Positions 9,044 to 17,743 of a stretch of 64,000 bases of DNA are shown piece by piece. The notes under the pieces are model-generated. The model was given only the letters and a program-made list of their open reading frames with translations, did not search any database and was not told where the DNA came from. The stretch lies in contig CAZRXY010000120.1 of assembly GCA_964604155.1 (NCBI GenBank), positions 1 through 64,000 of the forward strand, in the 5' to 3' direction. Position 1 is the stretch's first letter; the number at the start of each line of letters is the position of its first letter. Source of the stretch: Stygibacter sp964604155 (GTDB taxonomy: Bacteria > Cloacimonadota > Cloacimonadia > Cloacimonadales > TCS61). The position numbers were made by a program, and so were the translations under genes.

Positions 9044-9943
9044 TCACTCATTGTTTTCTATAATTTTTCCTGCGTTATTATCTTCGGCTGTTTTTTTGAC
9101 AGCTTCAGCTTTTTTTTTGGCTTCCAGTTTTTTTTGGGTGCGGACTTCCTTGAGTGGGTCTATTATGGCGCCGGTAGGGCACACATCGGCGCAGATGCCG
9201 CACATAATGCAAAGATCATAATTCAGTACAGCGAGATTATTTTTTATTTCAATCGCATCTTTCGGGCATTTTTTTACGCATATAGAGCAGGCGATGCAGG
9301 CTGTATTATTTCCGCAGACCTTGCGGGAATCCGCGCCTTTATCATGGGATGAGCAGAGGATATGCACTCTTTTCTTATCGGAGACCAGTTCAATGAGATT
9401 TCTTGGGCAGGCGCGCACGCAGGCTCCGCAGCCGGTGCATTTTACTTTATCAATAATCCGCATACCGTTTTCATCTAAAGATATAGCATCAAACTGGCAA
9501 GCCCTCATACAATCATTAAGAGCCACGCAGCCCCAGAGACAGAGATTGGGACCATTATTGATCATCACGGCAGCCTTACAGGTGGGCACGCCTTGATACT
9601 CGTATCTTATAAGAGTATTATTATTGCCGCCACTCTGGCATTTTATCACAGCAATCCTGCGGTCTGCCGCAGTAGCTGATTTGCCCATGATCTTTGCTAT
9701 CTGTTGAACTACATCGGAGCCACCCGGAGCACATTTATTGAGCTCTTCATCCTGCATGACAATAGCTTCGGCATATCCGGCACATCCGGGATATCCACAG
9801 GCACCGCAATTTGCACTTGGCAATACTTCTATAATAGCTTCAATTTTCGGATCAATTTCCACATGGAACTTTTTTGAGGCAAAAGCGAGTCCCAAGCCGT
9901 AGATCAAACCCAAAGCGCCCAGTATTATAATCGCATATATCAT
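9044..9943 (-). CDS. rnfB: Rnf complex subunit RnfB
   Basis: 299 residues. N-terminal membrane anchor (3-20), then the Fes-type cluster CGACGYPGC (Cys46, 49, 54, with Cys71), a Cys-rich stretch (CKAAV to CQFDAISL) and three further ferredoxin-like motifs: CTGCGACVRACP, CIACSICVKKCP and CIMCGICADVCP. RnfB takes electrons from reduced ferredoxin and feeds them into the ion-pumping complex. The C terminus is a Lys/Ala/Glu-rich tail (KKLEAKKKAEAVKK). Last gene of rnfCDGEAB. GGAG seven bases before the ATG. Confidence 0.95.
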   Translation of the reverse strand: MIYAIIILGALGLIYGLGLAFASKKFHVEIDPKIEAIIEVLPSANCGACGYPGCAGYAEAIVMQDEELNKCAPGGSDVVQQIAKIMGKSATAADRRIAVIKCQSGGNNNTLIRYEYQGVPTCKAAVMINNGPNLCLWGCVALNDCMRACQFDAISLDENGMRIIDKVKCTGCGACVRACPRNLIELVSDKKRVHILCSSHDKGADSRKVCGNNTACIACSICVKKCPKDAIEIKNNLAVLNYDLCIMCGICADVCPTGAIIDPLKEVRTQKKLEAKKKAEAVKKTAEDNNAGKIIENNE

Positions 9944-9958
9944 AATTATTCTCCCTGC

Positions 9959-10546
9959 TTAGAAATTTAGACCGGCAAAACCGAGAAAGGCGAGAGCCAT
10001 ACATCCCGCAATCACGAAGGCAATGGGCATTCCTTTCATCATCTGTGGAACTTCTGCTTTATCCAGTCGTTCCCGCAGACCAGCCATCAAAAGCAGCACA
10101 AGCGTGAATCCGAAGCCGGAAAACAACCCGTTTAATATGGCACCCAGGAAGTTATAATCTTCCTGAATATTTAAAATGGAGACACCCAGCACAGCACAAT
10201 TTGTGGTGATGAGAGGCAAAAATACTCCCAGTGCCTTATATAGGGAGGGAGCAGTTTTTTGGATAACCATCTCCACCAGTTGCACCAGAGAGGCAATAGT
10301 GAGTATGAAAGCGATTGTCTGCAGATATTGCAGATTATACGGGATCAAAAGATATTGCTGAATTAGCCAGGTGAAAGTGGAAGCCATAGTCATCACAAAG
10401 ATAACCGCCATCCCCATACCGAGGGCGGAATCTATCTTCTTTGAAACGCCGATATAGGGGCAAAGTCCCAGGAATTTGGAAAGCACAAAGTTATTAACAA
10501 AAATGGCAAAGACAGCTAAAGTGAATATTTGAGTGATAAAAGACAT
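9959..10546 (-). CDS. rnfA: Rnf complex subunit RnfA
   Basis: 195 residues, six hydrophobic segments. Family landmarks: NNFVLSKFLGLCPYIGVSK near the N terminus and ITTNCAVLGV in the middle; the two cysteines are thought to ligate the shared intramembrane [2Fe-2S] centre with RnfE. Integral membrane core of the ferredoxin:NAD+ oxidoreductase ion pump. It starts 3 nt after the rnfE stop. GGGG serves as ribosome site. Confidence 0.95.
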   Translation of the reverse strand: MSFITQIFTLAVFAIFVNNFVLSKFLGLCPYIGVSKKIDSALGMGMAVIFVMTMASTFTWLIQQYLLIPYNLQYLQTIAFILTIASLVQLVEMVIQKTAPSLYKALGVFLPLITTNCAVLGVSILNIQEDYNFLGAILNGLFSGFGFTLVLLLMAGLRERLDKAEVPQMMKGMPIAFVIAGCMALAFLGFAGLNF

Positions 10547-10549
10547 TTT

Positions 10550-11152
10550 TTACCCCCTGCGTCCTTTATTGAGAATATTGATCAAACCCATCAGGAGACC
10601 CATAATAATAAAAGCACCGGGAGCCAGAATAGCAACCAGCATTGGGCTTTGGCTATAAGATGCGGGCATCACGCTCATTCCCAGCCATTGTCCGGCACCC
10701 AGGATCTCGCGAATTGATCCGATAATCATAAGTGCCAAGGTGAATCCTAAGCCCATCCCTAAGCCATCCATGATAGAAGGCAGCAGCTTATTCTTGCTGG
10801 CAAAGGCTTCTGCTCTGCCGAGGATAATGCAATTAACCACAATAAGGGGTATAAACAGCCCCAGGCTTTTGTGCACTGCCGGTGTGTAGGCATTCATCAC
10901 CAGGTCAACAATAGTCACAAAGGAGGCAATAACGACGATGAAACATGGTATCCTGATTTTAGCAGGGATAAAATCTTTGATCAGAGAAATCATAATATTT
11001 GAGCAGACCAGCACGAAAGTGGCAGCTAAGCCCATACCGATGGCATTTTCTACCGATGAAGTGACAGCCAGGGTAGGGCATAGACCCAGAGCCATAATGA
11101 AAACGGGATTTTCTTTGATAAATCCTTTTGAGAGTTCTTTCCATAAATTCAT
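10550..11152 (-). CDS. rnfE: Rnf complex subunit RnfE
   Basis: 200 residues, six membrane segments, paralogous to RnfA with opposite expected topology. Motifs: ENPVFIMALGLCPTLAVTSS and IVVNCIILGRAEAFASKN, each with one conserved cysteine. Partner of RnfA in the membrane electron path. GGAGG precedes the ATG and it starts 2 nt after the rnfG stop. Gene order C-D-G-E-A-B is the standard one. Confidence 0.95.
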   Translation of the reverse strand: MNLWKELSKGFIKENPVFIMALGLCPTLAVTSSVENAIGMGLAATFVLVCSNIMISLIKDFIPAKIRIPCFIVVIASFVTIVDLVMNAYTPAVHKSLGLFIPLIVVNCIILGRAEAFASKNKLLPSIMDGLGMGLGFTLALMIIGSIREILGAGQWLGMSVMPASYSQSPMLVAILAPGAFIIMGLLMGLINILNKGRRG

Positions 11153-11154
11153 TA

Positions 11155-11754
11155 TTATTCCTCCCTTCCCACTGCTTCAATGAGAACATGCAGTCCTTCT
11201 TCTATAGAGCTGCATACTGCTTTTGAGGTAATTGTTGCCCCTGTGAGAGATTTTATATCGCCGCCATCTTTATCGACCTTAAGTTGAGAAATACTTTTAG
11301 ATAAAAAGCGGTTCTGGAAATCATCCGAGGCAGCATTGGCGCCCAGCCCGGGTGTTTCTGCCTGTTCTATCACTTTGATTTTCAAAATTTTCATATCTGT
11401 ATTAACGCCGACCATGGTCTTCACCTGGCTGGAATAGCCATATTTACTGGCGACAAAGCTATAGCCCACCAATTCATCATTATCATCATAAGCCAGATAA
11501 TAGATAAATTGTCTGGGACCTGTATCAGCGGCATTTTTTAAAGGATTTTGGATTTCTTTTTGAGCTTCAAGCGTAGTAGTATGTAATTGAAATCTCACGG
11601 CTTCCGGGAGCACATCGCGGCGAGCTTCTTCTTCTGCCAGATTTTTATTTTCCCTGATCTTCTCAGATGTAAGACTATCTACAAAAGCCAGGATACCACT
11701 GGCGATAGCAGTGATGATCAATAAAACCAAGCCTAATTTAATAAAATAACTCAT
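11155..11754 (-). CDS. rnfG: Rnf complex subunit RnfG (covalent FMN)
   Basis: 199 residues. One N-terminal membrane helix (about 5-25) and a periplasmic FMN-binding domain. The flavinylation motif SLTGATITS (169-177) carries the Thr (about 174) expected to bear phosphoester-linked FMN. Also present is ETPGLGANA, typical of RnfG/NqrC. Its ATG overlaps the rnfD stop (ATGA), so translation is coupled. Covalent attachment needs an ApbE flavin transferase, which is not encoded in this window. Confidence 0.95.
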   Translation of the reverse strand: MSYFIKLGLVLLIITAIASGILAFVDSLTSEKIRENKNLAEEEARRDVLPEAVRFQLHTTTLEAQKEIQNPLKNAADTGPRQFIYYLAYDDNDELVGYSFVASKYGYSSQVKTMVGVNTDMKILKIKVIEQAETPGLGANAASDDFQNRFLSKSISQLKVDKDGGDIKSLTGATITSKAVCSSIEEGLHVLIEAVGREE

Positions 11755-12824
11755 TTTGCTGCCTCCCCGAAAGTTTTTGGTTTCGTCCAGCGATCAATGA
11801 GTGGCACAAAGCAATTCATGAGAAGAATGGAATAAGAGACGCCTTCTGGATAGCCGCCCCATAACCTGATTACGGCAGTGAGCAATCCGCAGCCGATGCC
11901 AAAAATGATCATACCTTTTTTGGTCACCGGTGAAGTGACCATATCGGTTGCCATAAAAAAGGCGCCCAGCATCAGTCCACCGGAAAAGATATGATAAAAT
12001 GGTAAAAGAATACTTGCGGAAAACAGACCATTTAGTCCGCCAAAGGCAAAAGTGAGGATAAAGACCGTGAGTATATAGGTGATAGGAATACGCCAGCTAA
12101 TAATATAACGCAGAGCCAGAAAAGCAGCTCCAAACAAAAGAGCCAGAGCAGAGACTTCGCCTATCACACCGCCAATATTACCGATAAAAAGCTGCGAAAC
12201 CGTATCCAGGCTCGCCATCCTGTCCATTAATTGCTGTGCCAGTCCCGGGTCTGAGGCAGCCAGTTCGCGGACTGATTTCATTGCTGCCAAAGGTGTGGCA
12301 GAAGTGATAGTTTCGGGTACATTTGTGAGACTGGCAAAATTTAAACCATTGATGCTTCTGAAGACAAAGGAAAAAGCAGGCTGCGTTTTCGTCCAATTTG
12401 CAGTAACCAGAGAGGGCCAGCTTGCCAGAAGAAAAGCTCTTCCGAGCAGGGCGGGATTAAAGAGATTGTGCCCTAAGCCACCAAAGACCTGTTTTCCGAT
12501 GGCAATAGCAAACACACTGCCAGCTACCGGCAGCCACCAGGGACTTGCCACATTAAGATTAAAAGCTATAAGGATTCCTGTAACCACAGCCGAGCCATCG
12601 GTAATAGTCACCGGTATCTTCCTTAATTTCTGGATAAGATATTCTGTGATCACCGCTGCCATAACTGCGTAAGCTGTGAGCAGCAGAGACCTGCTGCCGA
12701 AAAAGAAAAATGCTGCCACCATAGCAGGAATCAAGGCTACCACTACCTGCCACATAATGGCACCCACAGTGATACTTTTTTCGTGCAGATGAGGAGCAGC
12801 GGATACTATAAATCTGTTGTTCAT
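11751..12824 (-). CDS. rnfD: Rnf complex subunit RnfD (covalent FMN)
   Basis: 357 residues, multi-spanning (about 9-10 hydrophobic segments). Family signatures: SAAPHLHEKSIT near the start, LGHNLFNPALLGRAFLL, and the flavinylation motif TSATPL with Thr177. Start: GGGGAGG lies only one base before an ATG at 12830 but seven bases before the next in-frame ATG at 12824, so I use the latter. Tightly spaced behind rnfC and overlapping rnfG by 4 nt. Confidence 0.93.
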   Translation of the reverse strand: MNNRFIVSAAPHLHEKSITVGAIMWQVVVALIPAMVAAFFFFGSRSLLLTAYAVMAAVITEYLIQKLRKIPVTITDGSAVVTGILIAFNLNVASPWWLPVAGSVFAIAIGKQVFGGLGHNLFNPALLGRAFLLASWPSLVTANWTKTQPAFSFVFRSINGLNFASLTNVPETITSATPLAAMKSVRELAASDPGLAQQLMDRMASLDTVSQLFIGNIGGVIGEVSALALLFGAAFLALRYIISWRIPITYILTVFILTFAFGGLNGLFSASILLPFYHIFSGGLMLGAFFMATDMVTSPVTKKGMIIFGIGCGLLTAVIRLWGGYPEGVSYSILLMNCFVPLIDRWTKPKTFGEAAK

Positions 12825-12837
12825 AATCATACCTCCC

Positions 12838-14178
12838 CTATGCCTTAACCATCTGTTTTTGAGCCTGCATTTTTTTGGCTACTTCCAGTTTGCCGATATC
12901 TATCCACTGGATCAGCTTGATCTGGGCAGGACAGACAAAAGCACAGGAACCGCATTTCATGCAGTCCATCACGCCGAACTTCTGGCAGGTCTCCCAATCA
13001 CCATATTTTGCCGCATTCACGATCATCACTGGAACCAGGTTCATAGGGCACACTTCCACGCAGCCACCGCAGCGGATGCAAGTGTGCTCCATATCTTTTG
13101 CAGCTTCTCTGCGATTAAATAGCAATAAACCTGAGCTACCCTTTGCCATAGGGGTATCCAGATCAGAGATGGCAAATCCCATCATAGGTCCACCAGAAAT
13201 TACTTTGTGAATATCTTCCGTAGTACCCTGGCAAAAATCTAAAAGTTCGCTGAAAAGCGTACCAATTCTGGCTTTAATATTTTTGGGAGTTTTCACGATC
13301 TTGCCGGAAACTGTGATCACGCGTTCTACGAGCGGCTTTTGATAGCGGATTGCATCATAAATTGCAATAGTGGTACCCACATTCTGCACCACAACACCCA
13401 CCGCCATGGGCAGTCCGCCCTTATTGGGAACTTTGCGTCTGGTGCAGGCATAGATTAATTGCTTTTCTGCACCCTGGGGATATTTTAATCTAAGGGCATC
13501 AACGCGAATATTTGGTTCATCAGCCACTTTTTTACGCAGAAGCTTAATGCAATCCGGTTTGTTTGCCTCAATACCAATAATTCCCTGCTTAGCACCTAAA
13601 ATCTTCATCACCAGCTTTAAGCCTTCGATGATTTCGTCCGGTTTTTCCAGCATAAGGCGATAATCTGCCGTGAGATAGGGCTCGCATTCCACGCCATTGA
13701 TTATCACTGTATCAATTGGCTTGTCTGCTGGTGGTGAAAGCTTTACATGCGTGGGAAATCCTGCCCCGCCCATGCCGCAAATGCCGGCATCTGCGATGCG
13801 TTTTTTCATCTCATCGGTGGGCAGGCAGGCATAAGCTTCATCATCCTGCATCTCTATCCAGCGGTCTGTGTCATCGCCTGTGATTTCAATTGCCATTCCG
13901 CGATTGCCGGAAGGATGAGGAAATTCCGCTATTTTGGTGACCTTGCCAGATATGGGTGCGTGCATTGGAATGGAAACGAATCCGCCAGGGTCTGCAATTT
14001 TTTCACCGGCAAGCACTTCATCTCCCACCTTCACAATTGGTTTGGAAGGGGCTCCTATATGCTGTGAAAGATGCACATAAACCTTTTTAGGAATGGGCAT
14101 CTCTTCTATCGCAGAGCCACGGGAATATTCCTTGTTATCGTGGGAATGAACACCACCAGGGAATGTTTTAAGTCCCAT
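12838..14178 (-). CDS. rnfC: Rnf complex subunit RnfC
   Basis: 446 residues. N-terminal barrel-sandwich region (VGDEVLAGEKIA, HAPISGKVTKI), the NADH/FMN-binding Rossmann-like core (CGMGGAGFPTHVK, NGVECEPYLTADYRL, PQGAEKQLIYA), a SLBB-type region and two [4Fe-4S] motifs (CIRCGGCVEVCP, CMKCGSCAFVCP). It transfers electrons to NAD+ at the cytoplasmic face. An in-frame codon at 14235 would add 19 residues, but GGGGAG five bases upstream marks the ATG at 14178 and the family start MGLKTFPGGVH. First gene of the rnf operon. Confidence 0.95.
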   Translation of the reverse strand: MGLKTFPGGVHSHDNKEYSRGSAIEEMPIPKKVYVHLSQHIGAPSKPIVKVGDEVLAGEKIADPGGFVSIPMHAPISGKVTKIAEFPHPSGNRGMAIEITGDDTDRWIEMQDDEAYACLPTDEMKKRIADAGICGMGGAGFPTHVKLSPPADKPIDTVIINGVECEPYLTADYRLMLEKPDEIIEGLKLVMKILGAKQGIIGIEANKPDCIKLLRKKVADEPNIRVDALRLKYPQGAEKQLIYACTRRKVPNKGGLPMAVGVVVQNVGTTIAIYDAIRYQKPLVERVITVSGKIVKTPKNIKARIGTLFSELLDFCQGTTEDIHKVISGGPMMGFAISDLDTPMAKGSSGLLLFNRREAAKDMEHTCIRCGGCVEVCPMNLVPVMIVNAAKYGDWETCQKFGVMDCMKCGSCAFVCPAQIKLIQWIDIGKLEVAKKMQAQKQMVKA

Positions 14179-14336
14179 AGTTACTCCCCTTATATCTAAT
14201 TTTATATTTTTTCGAGCCAATATCCGAACCACCACTCACCTTGCAAGTAATTTTTTACAGTCGCCATCCCGTCGGGAAATTATATTATAAACGATATAAA
14301 TATAATCAAAGCGTAGAATGGGGTTATAAAAGTAAT

Positions 14337-15551
14337 TTATTTTGGGAAATACTTCTCAATTTTCTGGAATACATCGAACCAGGTGTTTTCTGCCATCAAG
14401 TTTTTTACAGATGCCGGTTTTATTTTCATCTGCATTACATCCAAAATTGCCTCGCTGAGATTGACAAAATACGTGGGAAGGGAACTTATGTCAGGCCTAT
14501 CTATATAAATTAATTTTGGCATATTAACAAATTTAACGAGTCCGGAGCGGATAATCTTATTTCCCATCCATTCACGAAGCCCGGGGAGGTCATTAACAAC
14601 TACAGGCAGCCCACAGGCTAAAGCTTCTATAAGCACCAGTGGCAGCCCCTCATAGTAGGAAGGCAGGATAAATGCATCGCTTTCACGAAATTTTTCAGCC
14701 AGTTCCTGCTGTGTAATAATGCCGGTAAAAATTACTGGGAAATCAAGTTCTTCAGCAATTTTTTTGAGCTTATCCACCTGATTTTCACTACCAGAACCAC
14801 ACAGAGTGAGCGTTATTTTCTGATTTGCGAAAGTAGAAATAAATTCCAAAACTTTTAACAGCTCTCTTAATCCTTTAGCGTAAGAAATCTTCCCTGCGTA
14901 AACCAGTTTTTTTACTTTGTTTTTCTTTTTCTTTTTGGGAGGATAAAAAATTGCCGGGTCATAGCCATTACCTGTAATGGCAATTTTTGCTGGTTCGATT
15001 TTAAATTCAGCGTTAATTTTTTCTTTCTGTGAATTATTAAGAGCAAAAACCATTTCTGCTTTTTGCAAAAGAGGCATCACTTCGGAGGCACGTTGGGGGC
15101 AGAAATCCTTCTGTCTGAGAGCGGTGCCGTGCGAGATCAGAAAAACGGGGATATCCTTAACCTGCTTGCAGGCGATAGCTGAGAGCATCCAAAGGTGATG
15201 CGAGAGAATGAGATCGGGCTGGAATTCCTCTAGAGCACTTTTGAGCTTTGATTCAAAGGCAGCTCGCCACTGCTTCAGAATCTTTCCTTTCAGTTCACTG
15301 TATTTCGTGCTGCAATAGGGCATCACATCGCTCATTCCTGCTACGGGGATGGGTAAATCTTCTGTCTCGAACCAGACGGGATACAACTTGACTGGTGTGT
15401 ATGTATCAAAGCTTACTTCGTCCCTGAAGGGAATGCCACACAGGACTGCCTGCTCGTAGCCTGCCTCATCTGCTATCTTAACCATAGCCCGCAAATGAAT
15501 TCCGCTGCCGGTATAGCCGGGTCTCTGTGCCAGTAGATGCAGTATTTTCAT
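14337..15551 (-). CDS. GT4-family glycosyltransferase
   Basis: 404 residues, GT-B fold. It starts MKILHLLAQRPGYTGSGIHLRAM (Gly-rich acceptor-side loop). The C-terminal donor-binding half has LVYAGKISYAKGLRELL, the GSG loop, and PSYYEGLPLVLIEALACGLPVV, the EX7E-type signature of the family. It transfers a sugar from an activated nucleotide donor to an unknown acceptor, probably a surface polysaccharide or glycolipid. It follows the ABC exporter gene by 21 nt on the same strand, so the pair may make and export one product. Donor and acceptor cannot be told from sequence. Confidence 0.88.
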   Translation of the reverse strand: MKILHLLAQRPGYTGSGIHLRAMVKIADEAGYEQAVLCGIPFRDEVSFDTYTPVKLYPVWFETEDLPIPVAGMSDVMPYCSTKYSELKGKILKQWRAAFESKLKSALEEFQPDLILSHHLWMLSAIACKQVKDIPVFLISHGTALRQKDFCPQRASEVMPLLQKAEMVFALNNSQKEKINAEFKIEPAKIAITGNGYDPAIFYPPKKKKKNKVKKLVYAGKISYAKGLRELLKVLEFISTFANQKITLTLCGSGSENQVDKLKKIAEELDFPVIFTGIITQQELAEKFRESDAFILPSYYEGLPLVLIEALACGLPVVVNDLPGLREWMGNKIIRSGLVKFVNMPKLIYIDRPDISSLPTYFVNLSEAILDVMQMKIKPASVKNLMAENTWFDVFQKIEKYFPK

Positions 15552-15572
15552 TTTTCTTAACCCCCTCTTAGA

Positions 15573-17288
15573 TTAAAATAGGTTTCTGGTATATAAATTA
15601 TAGTAATAATTCTTCATTTCCATCAATTGCCGGTGCGAGCCGGATTCGATAATTCTGCCTAATTTGAGCACATAAATTTTATCAGCTTTGCGGACTGTGC
15701 TTAGTCTGTGTGCAATAATAATAGTGGTTCTATCTTTTGCCAGCACTTCCATAGCATTTTGGATATGCTCCTCAGATTCGGAATCCAGTGAAGAAGTGGC
15801 TTCATCAAAAATGAGGATGGGTGGATTTTTTAGAAAAGCCCGGGCAATAGAAATTCTCTGCTTCTGACCACCGGAGAGCTTAACTCCCCGCTCACCCACC
15901 AGCGTGTCAAATTTATCCGGCAGTGAATCTATAAAATCATAAATATTAGCTTTCCGGGCAGCTTCCATGAGCTCTTCATCACTGGCAGAAGGATTGCCGT
16001 ATAAGATATTTTCCCGGATCGAGGTATCGAAAAGGAAGATATTCTGCTGCACAATTCCTATATTCTCACGCAATGATCTCTGCTGGATATCAAGAATATC
16101 CTGCCCGTCTATCAGGATTTTCCCTTCCTGCACTTCATAAAATCTGGGAATCAAGGCAGCCAGCGTGCTCTTGCCGGCTCCCGATTCACCCACAAAAGCA
16201 ATAGTCTTGCCGGCAGGAATATCCAGATCGATGAACCTGAGCACCCAGTCCTGAGATTCGTTGTAACGAAAACTGAGATTATCGATTTTTACGCTGCCTT
16301 TTATCTTACTGAGAGCTATGGCATTGGGTTTATCATTGATCTCCGGCTCTATATCCATGATCTCCAAAAAACGCTCAAATGCTGCGGCACCCTGCTGAAA
16401 CTGCTCTACGAAATTTATCAGCCGATTGATGGGATTTAATATGAAATTTATATACAGCGTAAATGCCAGCAAATCTGCTACATCCAGCCTGTCATGAAAA
16501 AGCAGCCAGCAACCTGCACCTATCACAAAAAGATAATAGAAATCTGTAAGAAAAGCCATACCGCCATGAAAAACTGCCATTAATTTATACATCACTTCTT
16601 TTGCGATGCGAAAATTATCATTAACTGTCGAAAACTTATCTATCTCCACACCCTCATTGGCATAAGATTTTACCACTCGGATGCCCTGCACCGAATTTTC
16701 TACACTGGAATTAATGTCTGCTATTCTTTTTCGCACGGTTCTAAACCCGCTTTTCATCTTTCTGCCGTAAGTGAGACCCCAATACATTAAAAGGGGCACG
16801 GGAATAAGGGCAAATAATGCCAGGGTAGAATTAAACTGAAACATGGCAATAAATGAACCAACGATCATAAGCACCGAAATCAGCAAATCTTCGGGGGCAT
16901 GATGCGCCACCTCTGCTATCATATTTAGATCATTGGAAATCCGTGACATTATATGACCAGTTTTGGTATTATCGAAATAGGTAAAAGAAAGCTTCTGGAT
17001 ATGGCGAAAGATATCTGAGCGCATATCATATTCCATGCGGACACCCAGGATATGACCCCAGCGGATGCGGATATAATTAAAAATTGCTCTGAATATAAAG
17101 ATAAAAAGCATCACAACCAGCGATAGCACGATCATCCTCACATCTTTATCGGGCACATAAGTTTTTAGCAGCGTCCTTGTGAGTATAGGGAAAAAAATAG
17201 AAAGCAAAGCGGATAGCACTGCCACGCCCATATCCAAAAAGAATAACCCCCGGTGAGGCTTGTAATAATTCAAAAAGCGTTTTACCAT
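15573..17288 (-). CDS. ABC exporter, fused permease-ATPase (MsbA/MDR type)
   Basis: 571 residues: six-helix permease (about 15-300) and ATPase domain with Walker A GESGAGKST (367-375), Q-loop IVQQNIFLF, signature LSGGQ (471-475), Walker B ILIFDE (491-496) and H-loop IIIAHR. Half-transporter expected to work as a homodimer exporting lipids, glycolipids, drugs or peptides. Start chosen at 17288, where GGAG stands five bases before ATG; a codon at 17306 lacks a site. Followed at 21 nt by a glycosyltransferase. Substrate unknown. Confidence 0.93.
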   Translation of the reverse strand: MVKRFLNYYKPHRGLFFLDMGVAVLSALLSIFFPILTRTLLKTYVPDKDVRMIVLSLVVMLFIFIFRAIFNYIRIRWGHILGVRMEYDMRSDIFRHIQKLSFTYFDNTKTGHIMSRISNDLNMIAEVAHHAPEDLLISVLMIVGSFIAMFQFNSTLALFALIPVPLLMYWGLTYGRKMKSGFRTVRKRIADINSSVENSVQGIRVVKSYANEGVEIDKFSTVNDNFRIAKEVMYKLMAVFHGGMAFLTDFYYLFVIGAGCWLLFHDRLDVADLLAFTLYINFILNPINRLINFVEQFQQGAAAFERFLEIMDIEPEINDKPNAIALSKIKGSVKIDNLSFRYNESQDWVLRFIDLDIPAGKTIAFVGESGAGKSTLAALIPRFYEVQEGKILIDGQDILDIQQRSLRENIGIVQQNIFLFDTSIRENILYGNPSASDEELMEAARKANIYDFIDSLPDKFDTLVGERGVKLSGGQKQRISIARAFLKNPPILIFDEATSSLDSESEEHIQNAMEVLAKDRTTIIIAHRLSTVRKADKIYVLKLGRIIESGSHRQLMEMKNYYYNLYTRNLF

Positions 17289-17743
17289 TATATCTCCTTT
17301 TATCATTCTGATCCGCCTCAGATACCCATAACATCTCCACTATCTCAGATAGAACATATTTCCTCCTCAATCCGTGACAAAATCCCACATCCTCTTTTGA
17401 CGTCAATCAGGTTTTTTTTAACCGGCATGCCCTCGAAAATATTTTTTTTTGAATAACTCATATGCTGCAATGCAGGGGCAGCAGGTTCTCGCCTGAAGGC
17501 AAAAATTTTTAGGCTGCCTCTTGGTGAGGCGGGAAGCGGGAGACGGGGAATTAAAATGATTAGCCCCGTTCTTTTAGCTCGGGGTGGGCAATAATTTATT
17601 CATTCATAAATATTGTGTTAGGTTAGAAAAACGGTGAGATGCCTGGTTTTTTATACCTGGTTCTGGTAGATAAATCTTGACTTTTGGTAGGGGGGATTGT
17701 CTATTAGCCTGTAGATTTTTGGAATATGTTTCGGAGGATAATT
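17289..17743. other. Intergenic region with GC-rich palindromic patch
   Basis: About 455 bp between the divergent ABC exporter and secreted protein genes. No coding region is supported. It contains a GC-rich patch (17470-17590) unlike the AT-rich flanks, including CCCCG (17564-17568) facing CGGGG (17580-17584). A candidate promoter for the rightward gene is TTGACT (17677-17682) with a weak TCTATT 17 bp later. Confidence 0.5.
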